Shown: in pieces, positions 39,829 to 42,403 of the stretch | Layout: every line of letters starts with the position of its first letter | Numbering within the stretch: the first letter of the stretch is position 1 | Source: Candidatus Peregrinibacteria bacterium | GTDB lineage: Bacteria > Patescibacteriota > Gracilibacteria > UBA1369 > UM-FILTER-53-11 | Assembly: GCA_023245725.1 (NCBI GenBank) | Contig: JAHFJU010000005.1 | Span: 1-42,403, forward strand | Direction: 5' to 3' | Length of the DNA: 42,403 nucleotides | Notes under the pieces: generated by a model | The model's input: the letters and a program-made list of their open reading frames with translations, nothing else | What the model was told of the DNA's origin: nothing | Database searches by the model: none | Program-made: the position numbers and the translations under genes

Positions 39829-41223
39829 ATGGCATTTGAATTTAAATTACCGGACGTAGGCGAAGGAATTCACGAAGGCGAAATTGTGCGTTGGCGTGTA
39901 AAACTTGGCGAAACCATTAAAGAAGATCAACCAATTATTGAGGTTGAAACAGCAAAAGCGATTGTTGAGTTGCCGTCACCAAAGGCCGGAGTTATTTTGA
40001 AGATGAATGGCGCAGAAGGGGAGACAATTCACGTTGGAGATGTGCTTGTGGTTATTGGCGCTGAGGGTGAAAAAATAGAGGAGGCGAAGACAGTTGAGGA
40101 TCAAGCGCGAGCGCAAGGCTGCCGCTCAGGTGGCACGCCGATTCTAAAGCAAGGAGGCGCGAGCGCGAATCAAAATAGTAGCGGAGATATGCCGATTGCG
40201 GACACAGATACTCCTAATAAAAGCTCGAAAGATCAAGGAGTTGTAGGTCAAATTCCAGCAGAGATTGGCGGTTTTATACTTCCAAGCCGTACTGCCGAAG
40301 CGATACACTCAATAGGACGCGCACCAAAAATTATGCCAAGGATTCGTATGTTGGCAGGAAATTTGGGCGTTGATATCGGCTCAATTCAAGGCACGGGAAA
40401 CGGCGGAGAGATTACCGAAAACGATGTACGTGCTCTAGCAACTAAAGTTGGAAGTGCGCAAAAATTACAGAGCACGAAAAACAATGTATTTTCTGCAACC
40501 ACAAACCCTACAAAACAGCTTCCAAAACAAAACTTTGAAAAGTTTGGCACAGTAGAACGCACACAATTAAAAGGTATGCGCAAAGCGATTGCCGAGCACA
40601 TGGTACTTTCGATGAGCATGATTCCAAGCGTTACTCACTGCGACGAATTCGATGCATCGAATCTTGTCAAAAAACGCACATCACAAAAACCTGACGCCGA
40701 AAAAGCCGGTGTTAAATTAACTTATCTTGCATACATAGTTCAGGCGGTCGTTGCGGCACTTAAAGAATTCCCGGAGTTCAATGCCTCAATCGACGACTCT
40801 ACTAACGAAGTAGTGTACAAAAACTACATGAACATCGGCATCGCCGTAGACACCCATGAAGGATTAATGGTTCCCGTTATTAAGTCTGCAAGCCAAAAAG
40901 ACCTATTTGCAATAGCTGGCGAAATTGTTGAGCTCGCCGAAAAAGCACGCACACGAAAAGTAACTCCAACCGACATAGAAGGCGGAACATTCACAATCAC
41001 AAACATCGGTTCAATCGGCGGCACCGAAGCGACTCCTATTATTGCCTATGGCCAATCTGCAATTTTGGGAGTAATGAAACTCGCCGACAAGCCCGTTGCA
41101 ATAGCCGGCAAAGTCGAAGTTCGACCTGTCATGTCTCTCTGCCTTTCATACGACCACCGACTCCTCGATGGCGCACAAGCCGCCCGATTTATGAATGCAG
41201 TAATTGCAGAGTTGCAGATCTAA
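39829..41223 (+). CDS. pdhC: Dihydrolipoamide acyltransferase (E2)
   Basis: The 464-residue protein has one N-terminal lipoyl domain (1-78) with the attachment lysine K43 in VETAKAIVELPSP (the usual ETDKA reads ETAKA). A linker rich in G, S, A and P follows, then a peripheral-subunit-binding domain (about 165-205; MPRIRMLAGNLGVDIGSIQGTG, GEITENDV). The catalytic core (about 235-464) has MRKAIAEHM and the acyltransfer motif DHRLLDG. It takes acyl groups from the E1 at 32660/34817 and should be lipoylated by LipA. No E3 (dihydrolipoamide dehydrogenase) is in the window. Confidence 0.95.
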   Translation: MAFEFKLPDVGEGIHEGEIVRWRVKLGETIKEDQPIIEVETAKAIVELPSPKAGVILKMNGAEGETIHVGDVLVVIGAEGEKIEEAKTVEDQARAQGCRSGGTPILKQGGASANQNSSGDMPIADTDTPNKSSKDQGVVGQIPAEIGGFILPSRTAEAIHSIGRAPKIMPRIRMLAGNLGVDIGSIQGTGNGGEITENDVRALATKVGSAQKLQSTKNNVFSATTNPTKQLPKQNFEKFGTVERTQLKGMRKAIAEHMVLSMSMIPSVTHCDEFDASNLVKKRTSQKPDAEKAGVKLTYLAYIVQAVVAALKEFPEFNASIDDSTNEVVYKNYMNIGIAVDTHEGLMVPVIKSASQKDLFAIAGEIVELAEKARTRKVTPTDIEGGTFTITNIGSIGGTEATPIIAYGQSAILGVMKLADKPVAIAGKVEVRPVMSLCLSYDHRLLDGAQAARFMNAVIAELQI

Positions 41224-41227
41224 ATAC

Positions 41228-41575
41228 CTAAAATTCAAGACCGGAAATTTGAGAAAGTTTTTGTATCTCTGTCTTAAGTAGGGGCAAATCATCTTTAAGA
41301 GTAACCCATACCACATCTAAATCTACCGTAAAATAATCATGGACGAGTATATTTCTCATGCCTATAAGTTGAGACCATGCAATTTGAGGACTTTTATCTT
41401 TTACTCCCTGATCTATCCTCCTTGCGGCTTCGCCAACAATCTGAAGTTCTCGTATTACTGCATCTTGAACTAAATCCGAACTATAGAAAGATTTTTCATC
41501 TAGTTGAGAAATGTACTTCTCTATCTTTTCTATTGCCTCAATAATATGAATGAGATACACAGAGTTATTCTTCAT
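41228..41575 (-). CDS. hepT: HepT-like HEPN ribonuclease toxin (DUF86)
   Basis: The 115-residue all-helical protein has the HEPN motif R74-N-I-L-V-H79-D-Y81, the RX4HxY form of HepT toxins, in which the tyrosine is the AMPylation target of the partner MntA. The helix with VIRELQIVGEAARRI is also typical. It overlaps the end of mntA by 11 bp, in the usual order antitoxin then toxin, and ends 4 bp from the convergent E2 stop. HepT proteins cleave RNA (for example tRNA ends) when not modified. Confidence 0.9.
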   Translation of the reverse strand: MKNNSVYLIHIIEAIEKIEKYISQLDEKSFYSSDLVQDAVIRELQIVGEAARRIDQGVKDKSPQIAWSQLIGMRNILVHDYFTVDLDVVWVTLKDDLPLLKTEIQKLSQISGLEF

Positions 41576-41861
41576 AGAGCGTGATTAAATCCTTCTCAAT
41601 ATAGGGCTTAATTTTATAATTAATAGATTTTTGAGTCTGTAGATCTACAGTAGCTTGAAAAATTTTTGACAGTTCTTCTTGCATGCCAACAAACGCGAAC
41701 ATACCAACTGGTTTATTAAATTTTATCATCACATCTACGTCACTATCTTCACGTGCATCACCTCGTGCCTCAGAACCAAAGAGCCCAACATATTTAAGAT
41801 TATTTGCACGGGCAAAATTCGCAATCAAAGGAATAAATTTTTCTATATTTACTCTTCTCAT
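41565..41861 (-). CDS. mntA: MntA-like minimal nucleotidyltransferase antitoxin
   Basis: The 98-residue protein has the MNT signature GS-X10-DxD (G29-S30 ... D41-V-D43, in GLFGSEARGDAREDSDVDV) and a third acidic region around VDLQTQ. MntA proteins silence HepT by adding AMP to its tyrosine. I use the ATG at 41861 because the in-frame TTG seven codons upstream overlaps the only -10 box (TATAAT, minus strand 41876-41871), which lies 9 nt before the ATG. Confidence 0.9.
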   Translation of the reverse strand: MRRVNIEKFIPLIANFARANNLKYVGLFGSEARGDAREDSDVDVMIKFNKPVGMFAFVGMQEELSKIFQATVDLQTQKSINYKIKPYIEKDLITLYEE

Positions 41862-41870
41862 AATAAAAAC

Positions 41871-41876
41871 ATTATA
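41871..41876 (-). promoter_or_regulatory. -10 box of mntA-hepT
   Basis: TATAAT on the minus strand ends 9 nt before the ATG at 41861. Confidence 0.5.
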
Positions 41877-41888
41877 CCACAAATTGGC

Positions 41889-42107
41889 TCATTCAACCTC
41901 AAACTGCTTCATTCTCGACGTAACGCCGCTCACCAATCTCACGTTCGACTTTGCCGTATCAAAATATCCTGCAAGCTCTTCTATAACGGCTTCGTTCGCC
42001 TTCCCATCTTCAGGCGGAACCGTAACCGAAACCTCGTAATGATTCGCGTCTATGCTCACAGTTTTCACAGCATGAGCCTTTGGTTTTACCTTAACAAAAA
42101 TCCTCAT
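41889..42107 (-). CDS. DUF167 / YggU-like protein
   Basis: The 72-residue protein matches DUF167: IFVKVKPKAH at the start, the core VTVPPEDGKANEAVIEELAGYF, and VRLVSGVTSRMKQFEV at the end (family pattern P..GKAN.A....L, then G..S..K). Its biochemical role is not known; it is a small alpha/beta protein. It ends in TGA. It lies 10 bp after the glycosyltransferase stop and 27 bp before mntA. Confidence 0.92.
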   Translation of the reverse strand: MRIFVKVKPKAHAVKTVSIDANHYEVSVTVPPEDGKANEAVIEELAGYFDTAKSNVRLVSGVTSRMKQFEVE

Positions 42108-42117
42108 ATAAAAATAA

Positions 42118-42403
42118 TTAACGAATATCGCGGTGATTCAAAGTACGGGGCTGATGAGTAAAAACAACGCTCACATAATTCAAAATATAAATAAGCGCAC
42201 TCATAATTGCTCCATCTTTTGAAAGCCTTCGCGCAGAAGAATACATATAAAAATTCATACTGAATTTAACGTTCCCAACTTCATAAAGCCTCCGTGCAAA
42301 ATCTGCATCATCTCCATAAAAAGAGATTCCAGGATCAAACCCACCACTTAACTCAAGAGCATCTTTACGCGCTATACAATTGCCACCAATAGCCAAATAT
42401 CCA
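42118..42403 (-). CDS. Family-2 glycosyltransferase, C-terminal part (truncated by window)
   Basis: The frame runs out of the window at its 5' side. The visible ~94 residues include GGNCIARKDALELSGGFDP, then FYGDDADFARRLYEVGNV, the conserved E/D-D acceptor-binding segment of GT2 enzymes (GGFD...YGEDxDLxxRL). The C-terminal part has a hydrophobic helix (ALIYILNYVSVVF). It probably builds cell-surface polysaccharide or glycolipid. The catalytic DxD and the N-terminal half are outside. Confidence 0.9.
   Translation of the reverse strand, partial: GYLAIGGNCIARKDALELSGGFDPGISFYGDDADFARRLYEVGNVKFSMNFYMYSSARRLSKDGAIMSALIYILNYVSVVFTHQPRTLNHRDIR

Noticed and set aside
1..42403. CRISPR arrays, tRNA or rRNA genes, insertion sequences, prophage genes
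   Set aside because: No regularly spaced direct repeats, no tRNA-like cloverleaf that I could recognise, and no transposase, integrase or phage structural genes were found.

Overview
The window is gene-dense bacterial chromosome (about 40 protein genes, gaps mostly under 250 bp, moderately AT-rich). UGA is an ordinary stop: dxr and the DUF167 gene both end in TGA after a complete family C-terminus, so this is not the UGA-glycine code of Gracilibacteria and Absconditabacteria. A short-protein style, a MurF with an ITGSYGKTT P-loop, RNase Y, VanW and YtxH proteins, and a cysteine-rich protein of a type I associate with Patescibacteria (CPR) all point to a CPR-like bacterium. It is a metabolically richer one than usual: MEP isoprenoid genes, PLP synthase, GTP cyclohydrolase I, carbamoyl-phosphate synthase and a lipoylated 2-oxoacid dehydrogenase are present. 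The exact lineage (Peregrinibacteria-like is one possibility) cannot be fixed from this sequence alone.

Layout. 1-9.7 kb: the 3' part of carB, pdxS, two orphan genes, a translationally coupled pair (MgtE-N/CBS sensor protein and NRAMP-related transporter) that looks like a magnesium uptake unit, then pdxT-folE-recR. 9.7-14.1 kb (minus strand): a tight MEP operon ispG-dxr-ispDF-ispE. 14.2-15.6 kb: infC-rpmI-rplT with a terminator; infC has no ATG/GTG/TTG start and is preceded by an in-frame 4-codon mini-ORF. 15.7-28.8 kb: cell-surface and housekeeping genes, including a membrane-anchored surface protein, a cyclophilin lipoprotein, murF-holB-TPR, VanW, YtxH, a thioredoxin-reductase-like flavoprotein, RNase Y, a LamG surface protein and a cysteine desulfurase.

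28.8-41.2 kb: a scattered pyruvate/2-oxoacid dehydrogenase region (lipA, E1-alpha, E1-beta, E2). It is interrupted by a secreted CARDB-like protein, an AbiE-type toxin-antitoxin pair with a large operator palindrome, a cysteine-rich internally duplicated zinc-ribbon protein, and orphans. 41.2-42.4 kb (minus strand): HepT/MntA toxin-antitoxin genes, a DUF167 gene and the end of a family-2 glycosyltransferase.

A feature running through the whole window is the promoter layout. For many genes a near-consensus -10 box ends only 5-9 nt before the start codon, and Shine-Dalgarno sequences are mostly absent, which predicts widespread leaderless mRNAs. The strongest leads are the infC start region, the cysteine-rich duplicated protein, the split magnesium transporter/sensor pair, the leaderless promoter architecture and the palindromic overlapping promoters between lipA and its divergent neighbour.
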